A DNA stretch of 64,000 nucleotides from positions 447,762,270 through 447,826,269 of the forward strand of contig CM066032.1 of NCBI GenBank assembly GCA_033557465.1. The letters are read 5' to 3'. The DNA comes from Ichthyophis bannanicus (Eukaryota > Chordata > Amphibia > Gymnophiona > Ichthyophiidae). The position numbers were made by a program, and so were the translations under genes. The notes below the pieces were generated by a model, which saw only the letters and a program-made list of their open reading frames with translations, ran no database searches and was not told the DNA's origin. This document shows, one piece after another, positions 22,640 through 34,029 of the stretch (the first letter of the stretch is position 1; every line of letters begins with the position of its first letter).

Positions 22640-23980
22640 CAGCCTCACTATAGCTAGATTTCATTCTTCATGGTCTCTCCCCCTCTGGTCTTCAGTCTCT
22701 TTTTTTATCTTTCTAGCACTCCCATTCCCCACATCTGTCTCATTCCTTCTCCAGCCTTCTATTCTAGATAGGCCATGTGGTCTTTTCCTGCCATCATGTT
22801 TCTATGTTTCAATTCTCCATGTCTTTCATATGCTTTCTAGTTCATTTCTTCCTTCTGCACTCATCCCCTCCCCAGTCTTATCTACACTCTTCTGCCTCTC
22901 ATCCCCTGCTCCTTCCCTATCACTCACCCCTTCTCCACCTTCAGTCCTTTTCTTATGTGTTACACCTCATCCAGGCATCCACGTCCCCTTTCTTCTCTCC
23001 CATTTCTACGCTCTATCCCTTCCTCTGTCTTCTCTCCCATTTCTATGCTCTATCTCCTTCCTCTCTCTCAACTACTCTATATAGTCCTCTATCCTTTTCA
23101 ACTGCATCCTAAATACTCCAGGTCTTTCAAATCTTTCTCATTCCAATATTTCTTCATTTGATCTCATAGCCCTACTCATACTCCTCAACTGATCACCTAG
23201 TCTGTATTGTCCTCCTGACCTCTAGTCAATTTCTTAGTTCCCACTATCCCCCTCCAGCTAATCCCCAAGTTCACACTTACACTCCCAATACCCAGCCAAT
23301 CTTAGTTTTGTCTTCTTCTGTTCTCCCACTCAATTTTAGAGTCTCCATCTAAGTCCACGTCCGCGTTGTCCCGCATGTCTATGGCCCCAGTGTCTGTTCT
23401 TCTGCCTCCTACTCCCTTCCCCAGTACACACCCATCTACATTTTTCTCCATACTCCAGCATCCATACATACCACCCTCCCTCTTAACCTTCCCCTGTATG
23501 CGTTTCTTCCCGCTCACCATAGATATTGTCCTTCTCGCCTTTTCAATCCCTCAGCTTCTGTCTCTTTTTCCCAACCTGACCCAGCATCTGCTAGCATCAG
23601 CGTCCTTCCAATCTGAGTCTCTCACTTAACATCCATGGCCCACCTCCAACCTCAGCCCTTTTCCAGTTCCAGTCAGAGCCCACCTCCCACCATAAGCTCA
23701 TTTCTGGTCCTACATCCCCCAATATGTTTCATTCCAGTCCTAATCCCCTCCAACATCAGTCCTCTTATAGCCCTAGCATCAACCCATTTCCAGTCCCAAA
23801 CTCACCCCAGGCCCCGCATAAGCCCATTTCCAATCCCAGCTCCCTCTGGCCCCATCATCAGCCTCCTTCTGGTCCTAGTCTCCCCAGCATTAGCTCTCTT
23901 CCTGTCTGAGTTTGCCCCTTCCCAGGATCAGTCCCAGCCAATCACCTCCTCTCATCATCTGACTTCTGATGCATTTTTTT
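22640..23980. repeat. Pyrimidine-rich tract with degenerate repeats
   Basis: About 1.3 kb is strongly C/T-rich on the + strand. A short CR1-like 3' tail (about 22690-22808, ending TCATGTTTCTATG) lies inside it. The 23640-23910 part is a degenerate repeat of about 40 bp with CCCATTTCCAGTCCCAGC-like units. The + strand ORFs here are composition artefacts. Confidence 0.7.
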
Positions 23981-24405
23981 TTACACAGCCACAGGAATGT
24001 TTCCCTTCCCTTCACTCCCGTGGCTGTGCTATGTACAGCCACTGGCATCACAGTGTTTGTAAAAGACAGAGGCACTTCCTTTCTCTTGCATGAAACAGGA
24101 AATGCCTCTGTTTGCATTTAAGAACCACCACAACACAGCATAGTCACAGGAGTGAAGGGAAACGCTCATGCAGCTGTGAGTCAGGCTTCTGGTGTCCTCA
24201 GACTTGGGTGTCCCGAGCCAGTGCCTCAATGACTCACCCTTTAAGCTGGCCTTGCTTACTGCACTCATAACATATTGAGGTCTCTACAGACAGACTTTCA
24301 GCTTCACTGTGTCCAACTGCCTCAAAATTCACAAAGGGGCTTTTTTATATCATACCTCTGATGCAGAACCCACCTGCGCTATGTGACCTCAATGTCATTC
24401 TTACA
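23981..24405. other. Small palindromic segment, otherwise unassigned
   Basis: Bases 23990-24165 have inverted halves around 24080 (GGAATGTTTCCCTTCCC-like against GGAGTGAAGGGAAACG), so this may be a MITE. No gene. Confidence 0.4.
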
Positions 24406-24409
24406 TCTC

Positions 24410-25044
24410 TTATCAGCCCATGGAATCCATCTCTCTGAAGCATCTCACATTGAAGATACTCTTTTTAGAAGTAGTTACTTCCACTAGAAGACTGCGCTAA
24501 CTTCAAACTTTGGTCATTTATGAACCATACACTCGGTTTCATCAAAACAGAGTAGTTTTGCACACTCATCCTAAAGTCCAACCAAAGAAAGTCAGTCCAT
24601 CACTCCTTTTCATGATAGAAGAGATAGTGCTTACTAGGTTTTAGCTTAAACCACACAAGTACCCATGTGAGAAGTCTTTTTACACTCTGTACTGTAAAAG
24701 GACCCTTGCTTACTATCTATAATTAATTTAATCCGTCAACAATTCTATGCAGTTTTTTTGTGTCCTTCAACCCCCCCAATAAACTTGGTATTCCACTAGC
24801 TAAACAACAGGCTGGTACTCCTCTAGGCATTAAATTTAAACTCCATAACATCAGAGCCATGGAAGCTACCATAGCTCTCATGAAGTCTGATTTGCTGGAC
24901 AGTATATGCAAACTAGCTGTGTGGTACTCGCTTCACATTTTCATTTCATACGACTGTCTGGACCAGTCTTTAGTTAGGGACAGTGTTTGGTTGGGATGTG
25001 CTGTTGAACCCATCTCTGTAACTTCAGGAATTCTGACAAAGTAA
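24410..25044 (+). pseudogene. Decayed DIRS tyrosine recombinase
   Basis: The first part reads as the region around the first catalytic Arg and then EPYTRFHQNRVVLHTHPK (about 24525-24580), the equivalent of DIRS-C DRPYTRFYKNRVVLRTHPK. The ORF at 24760-25044 carries the C-terminal block LAVWYSLHIFISYDCLDQ. In intact copies this is ATWSSLHTF...HY, so the Trp and the catalytic Tyr context are altered. No ITRs were found nearby. This is an old remnant. Confidence 0.75.
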
Positions 25045-25225
25045 TTTGTGAACAGGCTGTTCATGAACAATGGTCAAATTACTAATAATACCAAGCAGCC
25101 CTGAGCTTAGGAGTCACCCATTTTTATGCATGACACAGTTCTCAGTCTGAAAGCCAAGAAATTTCTATCCACTGCTCACATATCAGATCATACATTTACA
25201 CCTATTGCTTTCATAAGAACATAAG

Positions 25226-25303
25226 ATGTATTAATTTATTTATTTAACAGTGTTCTATACCACTTTATTATTTCAGTCAAAGCAGTTTACATTGTAACTT
25301 AAA
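25226..25303 (-). mobile_element. Short L2 3' tail inserted in CR1
   Basis: About 78 bp of the L2 tail (TTTATTTAACAGTG..TTTACATTGTAAC) splits the CR1 3' end. The flanks AACATAAGAT and AACTTAAAGAT look like a target duplication. Confidence 0.65.
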
Positions 25304-26699
25304 CTTAAAGATTTGCCATAGTGGATCAGACCAAAGGTCCATCAAGCCCAGTACCTTGTTTCCAACAGTGGCTAGTCCAGTTCACAATTACCTACCAGGT
25401 TCCCAAAAGGAAGACAGATCCCATGCTGCTTATCTCTCAGTGATACACAGTGGATTTCCCAGTCCACTTTACTAATCATTTATGGACTTTTCCTCCAGGA
25501 ACTTGCCCAACCTTTTTTAAATCTAGCTACACTAACAGCTTTTATTACATCCTCTGGCAACTAATTACAGAGCTTAGTCACATGTTAAACAGGGAAAAAA
25601 TATTTTCTCTGATTAGTCTTAAATGTACTACTTTATACCTTCATTGCATGTCCCCTAATCTTTATATGTTTTGAAGGACTAAACAACTGATTCACTTTTA
25701 CTTGTTCTACCCTGCTCATTATTTTAAAGACTTCTATCACCTCTTCTCTCAGCCATCTCTTCTCCAAACTGAAGAGACCTAACCTTTTAATCCTTTCCTT
25801 ATAGGGGTATTCTTCCATCCCCTTTATCATTTTGGTCGCCCTTTTCTGTACCTTTTCCAGTTATTCTATATCTTGTTTTATATGTGTTGACAAAAACTGC
25901 ACATAATACTCAAGGTGCAGTGGCACCATGGAGCAATACAGAGTCATTATGATATCCTTTGTTTTATTCTCCATTCCTTCCCATATAATTCCTAACATTC
26001 TATTAGTTTTCTTGGCTGCCCCTGCACATTGAGCAGAGGATTTCAATGTATTATCTATGACAACACCTAGATCTTTTTTTTGGGTGGTTGCTCCTAGTGG
26101 ATCCTTGTAGCTATAGTTTGGGCTGTTCTTCCCTAAGTCCATAACTTTGTACTTGTTCAGATTAAATTTATTCTACTATCTGGATGCCCAGTCTTCCAGT
26201 TTGTCAAGGTCATCTTGCAATTTTTCATAATCCTCTTCTGATTTAACACATTTGAATAATTTTATGTCATCAGAAAATTTGATCACCTCATTCGTTCCCA
26301 TTTCCATGTCATCTGTAAATATGTTAGAAAGTAGTGGGCCCAGCACAGGTCCCCAGGGTACTCTTCTATTTGCCTTTCTCCACTGAGAAATTTGACCACT
26401 TAACTTTACTCTGTTTTCTATCTTTTAACCAGATCCCATTCTAAAATAGGACACTGCCTCCTATCCCATGACTTTTCAATTTTCTCAAGAGTCTCTCATG
26501 AGGGACCTTGTCAGAGGCTTTCTAAAAATCCTACTGGCTCAGATTTATCTACCTGTTTATTCACACCTTCAAAAAAATATAGCAGATTCGTGAGGCAAGA
26601 TGTCCCTTTACTAACACCATGTTGGCTTTGTCCCATTAAGCCTTGACTATGTAAATGATAATTTTAAAAGCTCTATTCTTGATTTGCACATTTGAATAT

Positions 26700-27580
26700 G
26701 TCTATTCAGACATGCCAAGCACATCTACGTCCCAAGGCCCATTTTAGAAAGCTCTAAATGTACATGTGTTCAGCGCAATCACATTTATGTCACCCAGGGG
26801 CATGGTATAGCATGCTTGGGGCGGTCTGTAAAAGATCCACCGCACATTTATGACTGCTGGCAGACTCTTCTATGTCTATACCTGTTCCCAGGAATGAATA
26901 GACATCTGAAAAGTGCTCGCTACAGCCAGCAAACAACAGTAGGGAGACGAGGGAAATGCCCACCAATAATTTTAACTCCCTCAAAAAAGCATGCAAGCAA
27001 ACACAGAGACCTTTTTGTGGCAGGACAGGATTTTATATGTGGTGACAGGTACATGTGCATTCTGAAATACTGTTGCAGTCATGTCTATGTTGTTGGTTTC
27101 ACAGATGTGTATATTCCACACATGCACGTTTCTCTGCATATTTATTTATTTTATTTAACCAGTTTTGTATACCACTTTATCCTTCAATCAAAGTGGTTGG
27201 CAATACAATGGGTCTACATTAAATGAGAGGGGAGGGGCGACGAGACGTACATATAGACTTCAGTCAATTGGTTCTTATTCTCCTCTATGCATGTCAGTGG
27301 GGCATAAGTATCCTATGTTACATGTAAAAAGTGTTCTTTGAACAGGAGGGATTTGAGTGATTTGCAGAAGTCCTTGATGTCGTTTAGAGCTCTTAGCTCA
27401 TCCAGAAGGGAGCATATGTCTGAGGCTGTTGCTACACGTTCTCTTTTTCTTGTATGTTGACAGAAACAGGTCAATTTTAGAACACATTTACAAGTGTTCA
27501 CCTTCTTTTCTGCCGCTCCCACAGAATTTCAGATGTTTTGACCTGGATGTCCCGGATGGCACCTAAACGGCCTTCCAAAA
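26700..27580 (-). mobile_element. Insertion in CR1, including an L2 3' end
   Basis: Bases 27135-27530 are an L2-like LINE 3' end on the minus strand, with DELRALNDIKDFCKSLKSLL at the C-terminus followed by its TATTTATTTTATTTAACC tail. Bases 26700-27130 contain an unassigned segment. Its + strand ORF (26816-27226) has no motif I recognise. Confidence 0.65.
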
Positions 27581-27859
27581 TGCTGCTCTATATGTTCAGT
27601 AATTGTGTTGTTTATATTGATTTCACCATTTTGCCTGGCACTGACATCAGGCTTACTAGATTATAGTTTCCTGGATCACCCATGGAACCCTTTTTAAAAA
27701 TGAATTATGTTGGTCTCTCTTCAATCTTTACGTACTATAGATGATTTTAATGATAGCTTACAAATTATAAATAGCAGGTCTGCAATTTAATTTTTGAGTT
27801 TCTTCAACACCCTGGGATGTATGCCATCCTGGCCAGTAAAGACTGAAGCACAGAATTAA

Positions 27860-28480
27860 TGTGAAGGCACATTCTACAAAAAAACGTCCATATGCAATCT
27901 GAGAAATCCATGTCAGAATGTCTGAAAAAAAGCAGGCATGTGCAAGATCAGGCATGATTTCAAAACAGTGGACGTGCCTATGCTTATGTAGATGTCTATG
28001 GTGACATCTACATAAACATCATCAGATTAGCATTTCAGAACAAGGACGTCTAATAGCCTAATGCTTAGAGTAGTGGGTAAGGAGCAGAGTAGCCAAGGTT
28101 CAATTCCCAATTCTGTTCCTTGTGATCTTAGACTAGTCACTTAACTCTCCATGCTTTCTATACTCTCTGGATGTTTTAAGGGCAAAACAAGCACTTTTCT
28201 GATGCCTATTCATGCCTGGAGCAGGTTTAACCGTGGATGGGGTCAAGACATCCCCAATGTTTCTGAAATCAAGTGGAGACCTCTAAGTTCATTACACCTC
28301 CTCAAACATGTCTCCATCACACACACACTGCCTACTTGGACATCCCTGCACTGAAGATATCTTTACAAGTCATTTGTAAAATGGCTCCGGGGACATCTCT
28401 GCGATTTGAATGTCCACATGCACATCTTCGGACATCCAAATCACGACTAAGACTTTTAAAATGACCCCTTTAGTCTCTCT
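27860..28480. mobile_element. Insertion in CR1 carrying a tRNA-derived SINE
   Basis: A SINE head lies at about 28045-28150 with the B-box GGTTCAATTCC (28097-28107), then TTGTGATCTTAGACTAGTCAC. The outer parts carry repeated ACATC/GATGT motifs in both orientations and end with a TTAAAATGACCCC motif, like a MITE. Confidence 0.55.
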
Positions 28481-29180
28481 GCTATGGCCCTGTCCTCCCT
28501 TAATGCCCCTTATACTCCTCTATCATCTAATGGTCCAACAGACTTCCTCACAAGCTTTTGACTTTGAATGTAACTGAAGAAGATTTTATTTTGTGTTTTT
28601 GCTTCCACAGCAAGCTTCTTTTCAAATTCTCTTTTAGCCTGCCTTATCAGTGCTCTGTAGTGCTCTGTATCTAACTTGCCAGTGCTTATGTTGCTTCCTG
28701 TTTTCTTCTCACATGGAATTTTTATCCATAATGATTCTACAATGCATTTTGTTTCCTGCAAAACCTTTATCCTGTTTGACATGATGCCCTCTTTTTCTAA
28801 ATTTATTTTTCAACATATTGAAGAGGTACAATTACTGTTGTCAATATTACATCATCATATAGAGATCCTTGATTCAGCCTAAGCTAGATATTGAGCAGCC
28901 TGCTTACTACCTTCGAATATAACCCCAACCCTCCCTTCGTCCTCTTCTTTCTTTTTCTTTCAATACAGTTTTAGCTGTGTCCAAGTGATCAGGCCCCTTC
29001 ATCCTCGTATCTCCATTCGATTCAATGGCCTTCTCCCTATAATCTCCTGCCTCCCCCTTCTTCATGGCAGTCCCTGTACCAGACAATATTATATCTCTTC
29101 AGCAGAATAATACCCTCTCATTGTGCATAAACCAATAAAACAAAACAAAACAGAGCACAAAGTACCTGCAGCAACCGACT

Positions 29181-29340
29181 AGTAACAAAAAATAGCTGGT
29201 ACCAAGACTGGCGGATTTCCAGGTATTGGCAACCCTTTCTTTATTGACCCCAACGCATTTCAGCCATAGGCCTTCTTCAGGGGGATATGGGAGACAAACC
29301 TCAAAAAGACACAACGTAAAAATGAAAACACATGATAATA
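29181..29340 (-). repeat. Left inverted repeat (partner 33309-33467)
   Basis: It shares CTTTTTGAGGTTTGTCTCCC, CTGAAGAAGGCCTATGG and GGGGTCAATAAAGAAAGGG with the right copy in opposite orientation. Confidence 0.9.
29247..29284 (-). ncRNA. Hammerhead-ribozyme-like motif (partner 33362-33399, +)
   Basis: The minus strand reads CCCC, CTGAAGA (fits CUGANGA), a short GGCC-TAT-GGCT hairpin, GAAA, TGCGTT, then GGGG. The outer CCCC/GGGG can form stem I, the hairpin stem II, and a two-pair stem III would precede a GUU cleavage triplet. The right copy has lost the G of GAAA and one stem I pair. The similarity to minimal hammerheads of Penelope-like elements is my inference. Confidence 0.4.
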
Positions 29341-30180
29341 TCTGAATAATTTGTTTTGCATTTTTTTCTTTTTTCTTTTTCATTTCACAATATGTACTGT
29401 TAGAATATGTATGATTGAAATAATTTATTTTTATGGTCCCTCCGTGTTTTCAATATACATATTATGACCCTTCACCCTTTTGGCAGGAAAATGTCTCTTA
29501 AGGGTAGCAGTTTGGACGCATACTCATTCTCGTCAATAGATGACAGAATTTGCTACTCTGTTCGTAGCGGTAAGCTCCATTTCTAGTGTTTTATTTGATT
29601 GTGAATATGTTTGCCATAACTCTTTTATCCACGCCAAAAGTCCCTGCAGTAACGTTTACTATGGCAATGGTAGTTTTACCTTTATTCAATGTGGGGATCA
29701 GCCTTGTTTTTTGGGGTTACCATAAAATACCAACATTTATTCAGCTTTTCAAACTTAGCGCTAAGAATAGATGCAGTATTTCATGATCTTCATGAGTTTT
29801 TCAAGTTCGATCATACCTACAGCTGTTTTTTTTAATCTTTTATTTATGATTTTTAACAATACAACCAAACCGACACACTCAAAACAAAATAACACTCCCC
29901 CTTGCCCCCCCCCCCCCCGGCTCTCTGAGGTTACAACAATTAAGTATCATCCAGCCCAAATCTCTAGGTAAATAGTCCTGTTTACAGTCCCACAAACTGC
30001 CCACGGAACAACCCTGCCCATCAAGGAGAATCCCCACTTATCTGAGCATGAGCAGCAAAATTGTCCAGCAAAATCCATTTATTTAAGCTACTTTTAGCTT
30101 TATCAGGAAAATGGAGTTTACTGTACAACTTCTCATACCTGGCATATTGACAGACTAGATTCCACCACATATCAAAAGAG

Positions 30181-30499
30181 TAGTTACTCACCTGTAACAG
30201 GTGTTCTCCAGGAGCAGCAGGAATCAGTCCTCACTTATGGGTGTCATCGACGCCGATGAAGCCCCAGCGGAGCATTTCCCCAGCTTTCCATGAAAACCTT
30301 TGGGAATGCTGGCACGCATGCGCGGTTCCCTTCCCGCCTAAAGGTGCCATCTTACCTCAGTCAAATGACATAGCTAAGAACAGCACACAAAAATGTAAAA
30401 TTTAAACTATGTACAACTGCAACTCCAAGGGGAGGAGGGAGGGTAGTGAGGACTGATTCCTGCTGCTCCTGGAGAACACCTGTTACAGGTGAGTAACTA
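30181..30499. repeat. DIRS-C 3' module with perfect 54-bp inverted arms
   Basis: Arms 30181-30234 and 30446-30499 are exact reverse complements. Both ends have CAG followed by GTGAGT pointing outward. On the + strand the right arm continues into TACTCTTTCTCCAG (30498-30511), so a donor-like and an acceptor-like signal lie about 23 nt apart at the ICR. Confidence 0.92.
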
Positions 30500-30589
30500 C
30501 TCTTTCTCCAGGGCCAAGCAGGAAGTCAGTCCTCACTTATGGGTGACTCCCCAGCTCTGGGTTACCAGGAACCCAGGCTGAACAAGAGA

Positions 30590-31082
30590 ACTCTTATGAG
30601 ATACGACTGATCAACAATATACAGGACTTCAGAAAAAAGCTTAAAACCCACCTGTTCCAAACACATTACGGTATCACCTAGACAGATAGATCCGATGTTC
30701 AATGTTAGTAAGATTGCATATCTGCCAATGTATTATACAACTGTAATACATGTACTTGATAAACCTGTAACTTTACCTGGTTGAACAAACTGGGTGATAA
30801 AATATGTAACATATCTTTGTTCAATCAATTGTATATTTATAATCCGAATTCAATCAAATGTATATGTAGTCACTTAATTGTTGCTCAAACCTAGATGATC
30901 AAAATGTAATGTATATTTTGTAATTTCCATGTCTCTGTGGTGTACCCCTCCCTCAAATCATACTGTATCTTTTATTCTGATTATATAGTTTACTCCCTTG
31001 TATCTTACACCATTGGTCCGCTGCTGATCGCTGGAAGTAGCGGCTTACAAATGTATACCAAATAAATAAATATAAATAAATA
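30590..31082 (+). mobile_element. L2-like LINE 3' end inserted in DIRS-C
   Basis: It starts with a C-terminal coding trace (IQDFRKKLKTHLFQTHYG) followed by a stop. A long 3' UTR follows, with CGGCTTACAAATGTATACC and a TAAATAAATAAA tail. It is 5'-truncated. Confidence 0.8.
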
Positions 31083-31173
31083 ACTCCCTCTAGTCTCAGC
31101 AACACAGTAAAGGCTTTGCAAGGACACACCCTCCACAGGTAGCCCAACCAGAGGGCAGGAGGGCAGGTGTTGC

Positions 31174-31959
31174 CTAGACCTCAAAGAGATTCCGGAGCAC
31201 TGCTTGGCCAAAAGCACTGTCCCTACGGGACTCCCTCTCCAGACAGTAGTGGGCTGCAAACGTCTGGCTTGAAGACCAAGTAGCAGCCCTGCAGATGTCT
31301 TGCAATGGAACAGAGCAGAGGTGAGCCACTGATGCAGCCATTGCCCTCACACGGTGGGCCGTGACCCTACCCTGCAAAGGAAGGTCAGCCGCCTTGTAAG
31401 CCCAGGTGATACAGTCAGCCACCCAGATGGACAAGGTACGCTTGGACACAGGCCTCCCCAAGTTATTGGGGTCAAAAGAGAGGAAGAGCTGAGAAGCCTT
31501 CCTGTGACCTTGCGTACGTTCAAGGTAGAAGGATAAGGCCCTCCTACAGTCCAAGGTATGGAGAACTGTTTCAGCCTGACTCGCATGAGGCCTAGGGAAG
31601 AAAGTAGGAAGAACCACCTCCTGGTTGAGGTGGAAAGAGGAGACAACCTTAGGAAGGAATTTAGGGTGAGTCCTGAGGACCACCCTGTTTTTATAGAACC
31701 TGGTGTAAGGTCTATCACAGACCAAGGCCTGAAGCTCACTCACTCTCCTAGCCGAAGTAAGGGCTATCAGAAAGAGAGTCTTCCAGGAAAGGAAGCATAA
31801 AGGGCAAGTAGCCATAGGCTCAAAAGGTGGGAGTAATAAAGGGATTCGATACCGGTGTACCGAACCCGGCGGGAGGGGAACCGACGTCGAATCCGAAGGA
31901 AAAAAGCGAAATAACGCCAAGAAAAAACTTCTCTTATCCGGGAAAAAAAAAGGACACAC
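31174..31959 (-). pseudogene. DIRS-C tyrosine recombinase, catalytic domain only
   Basis: The 261-codon ORF is open. Its first 60 or so residues come from leader sequence fused by the deletion. From about residue 60 it reads as YR: SWKTLFLIALTSARRVSELQ (first Arg), PYTRFYKNRVVLRTHPKFLP, LDCRRALSFYLERTQ, then AHRVRAMAAS (His and Arg) and CRAATWSSSQTFAAHY (Trp and nucleophile Tyr). All catalytic positions I can check are kept. The core-binding N-terminus is gone, so function alone is unlikely. It follows the ICR in the usual order. Confidence 0.9.
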
Positions 31960-32263
31960 GTCTGATGGGCTTCACGGAAAAAAAGAGACTGAGGTAAGAT
32001 GGCACCTTTAGGTGGGAAGGGAACCGCACATGCGTCCAGCATTCCCAAAGGCTTTCATGGAAAGCTGGGGAAATGCTCGCTGGGGCTTCATCGGTGTCGA
32101 TGACACCCATAAGTGAGGACTGACTTCCTGCTTGGTCCTGGAGAAGCACAGCCTACTCGCGTCTTTCCAATTTACAAAAATAACTTTAAAAGCAATGGCA
32201 ATCATAAAATGAAATAAAAAGCTGTTTGCTTTGGTTAAGCCAGGAATTACCTACAGCTGTTTT

Positions 32264-33308
32264 AAGCTATGCATTTTTCTAAACTGGAACCCTTTGTCGA
32301 TGTGCCCAGCAGTCTCTTGTGGGGCTTGCGTTTAGTCCATTTTCTAAGAGAGCTTTTTTTTGGTCACAGGCAAATATGCCCCATCTTGCCATCAATTAGA
32401 TTGCTTTATTTTAATGTGCCATTTTATACATAGAGAATATGATTATCATATACTTTTATTTCTATTTATTTTTATATTTTTGCAATAATGCTTGGCTTTC
32501 TGTGTTACTAAAACACTTGTGCTTCCTAGTTTTGAGGTAATTCTGACATACGGTGTTTAAAAATTTGTTTGGGACACTAGTATACCCTTAATATGTATTT
32601 CTTCTGGGCATCAATATCTTTTAATGTTCTTCCAAAGTTTAGGCAAGGTTACTGAGGCATGGCCTTCTAGATAATTCACAGCAAATATCCTTGGTGTGTT
32701 TAACATGTGAATCTCCCCTTGCATCATGTGTATAGAGCTTTGTTTTTTAGAAGCTTATTGATGCATTAATACAGCGTGTTCTCTGTCTCCCAGTGGCACT
32801 CCTGTTTCCTAACCAGTGGTACTCATTTATCTTTTTCCAGTGCATTAGCCTTTTACAAGTCAGGATTTTTAAAGGTATTTACCTTACTAAATATCCTCTT
32901 ATCACTTTATGATTTTATTCATTTTTTACATGTGGTATTTATATACATGTAATTTATATGTTTACATTGTTTCAATACTGACACAAGTTACATGTGGTGT
33001 GCTTTTATTATGCTTTTATTATGTTTTTTAGATATTATTATTATATATAATTAAGCTATTTAATATTTCATCACATATCTACATAGCTCACATAGATGCC
33101 TGTGTAATTTGTCTGTAGGTGTCAACCTTTCAGTTTTTAATGTAATTTTAATATTTTTTAATATAATTTTGATTTTTGTGTGTTATATTTATTATATCTA
33201 TATGACAATTATTAATTATTTATTATATGTTATTTATTGTCTATATCTATATGATAATTTATTAATCATTTATTTATTATGTTTTATTTATTTGTCTTTT
33301 AATTTATA
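32264..33308. other. AT-rich interior of the inverted-repeat element
   Basis: Strongly AT-rich, with ATTTATTAT-type runs near 33180-33310. There is no supported gene. Confidence 0.6.
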
Positions 33309-33528
33309 TATTATCATGTGTTTTCATTTTTACATTGTGTCTTTTTGAGGTTTGTCTCCCATATCCCACTGAAGAAGGCCTATGGCCAAAACGCATTGGG
33401 GTCAATAAAGAAAGGGTTGTCATACCTGGAAATCTGCCAGTCTTGGTACCAGCTCTTTTTTGTTACTAAACCAATAAAACATCCTTTTTGTCTTTTGTTT
33501 TTAACTCAAACTCTTAACTATATAACAT

Positions 33529-33602
33529 TTCTCAGTGAAGTATCGTTATTGTTTACATTTTATTTCTCAGTGAAGTATCGTTATTGTTTACATTATTTTA
33601 TT
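33529..33602. repeat. 35-bp tandem duplication
   Basis: The unit starting CTCAGTGAAGTATCGTTATT is present twice in a row with no visible changes in the shared part. Confidence 0.85.
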
Positions 33603-34029
33603 TGCTGGGGTCTGTGCCTCTCATTTTGCCCACACTTGCTCCCCCCATTTTTTTCTTCCCTGCAGTGTAAAAGTAGTAGTGTTGAAGAAGCATGCTTTGT
33701 TTATCTTTTTTTCACAATCCACTAGTGAAGGGCCTTGTTGGGATTTCCATCTCCGTGCCACCACCACTCTAGCCATTAATAATAATTTGGTCCGGAGTAG
33801 TGTTTCTGGGTTCATTTAATCTGCTGGGTCTCCCATCCCCAGAAACAGTTCCCCCGGATCCATGCCTATCTTTGCCCAAGAAGTCTGAATACACAGACAT
33901 TCTCATCACATATGGAAGAAAGTGCCTTTTTGGCCACAACCCCGCCAGCAGAGCCCCTCCCCCCTCTGTGTGCCCTGACTCACCTGCAGGGGAGTTCTAT
34001 AGGATCTATGGATAATCTGCAGCTGAGTC

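Larger units (their letters stand above)
25633..28782 (-). pseudogene. CR1 ORF2 (linker, RT) in pieces
   Basis: The 28510-28782 segment holds the endonuclease-RT linker (YRALIRQAKREFEKKL, KTQNKIFFSYIQSQK, VGPLDDRG). The 27585-27850 segment holds the RT-finger region in antisense. The 26160-26690 segment holds the palm, and 25861-26142 has TTQKKDLGVVIDNTLK. The 25633-25830 segment has MIKGMEEYPYKERIKRLGLF. Frames change several times. The same blocks occur in the CR1 at 12955-13987 but with different flanks, so these are separate insertions. Confidence 0.85.
25214..28800 (-). mobile_element. CR1 LINE, interrupted by several insertions
   Basis: Minus-strand CR1 pieces lie in order: 28510-28782, 27585-27850, then 26690 down to 25304, with the 3' tail at 25214-25400. 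Inserts are an L2 tail (25226-25303), a segment at 26700-27580 and a segment at 27860-28480. Without them it is close to 2 kb. Confidence 0.88.
30181..32150 (-). mobile_element. DIRS-C, internally deleted DIRS-type element
   Basis: On the minus strand, the 5' end (32150 down) runs straight from the leader into the C-terminal half of a tyrosine recombinase. It then continues into an ICR (about 30504-30555) and the 3' end. Gag, RT, RNase H and the N-terminal half of YR are absent. An L2 tail is inserted at 30590-31082. Its 3' module (30181-30499) is bounded by 54-bp inverted repeats that are identical, so the last replication was recent. Confidence 0.88.
29830..32247 (-). mobile_element. L1-type LINE 3' portion, split by DIRS-C
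   Basis: A 16-bp target duplication TACCTACAGCTGTTTT flanks it (29814-29829 and 32248-32263). The minus-strand 3' end is A-rich. The C-terminal ORF2 reads VIFVNWKDA (about 32170-32200), is cut by DIRS-C, and resumes at 30180 with FDMWWNLVCQYARYEKLYSK, then a 3' UTR with a G16 run (C16 on the + strand near 29905). Confidence 0.85.
29130..33480. mobile_element. Element with 160-bp inverted repeats, possibly Penelope-like
   Basis: Bases 29181-29340 and 33309-33467 are inverted copies with few differences. A direct repeat AAACCAATAAAAC lies at 29130-29142 and 33468-33480 and could be a 13-bp target duplication. Each inverted repeat holds a hammerhead-like motif. The interior left and right of the L1 insertion (29341-29813, 32264-33308) is AT-rich with no recognisable RT. 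A DNA transposon with long TIRs is the alternative. Confidence 0.6.

Noticed and set aside
22777..23161. Overlapping + strand ORFs of 68-111 codons
   Set aside because: They are Ser/Pro/Leu-only translations of a pyrimidine-rich tract in all frames, so they reflect composition.
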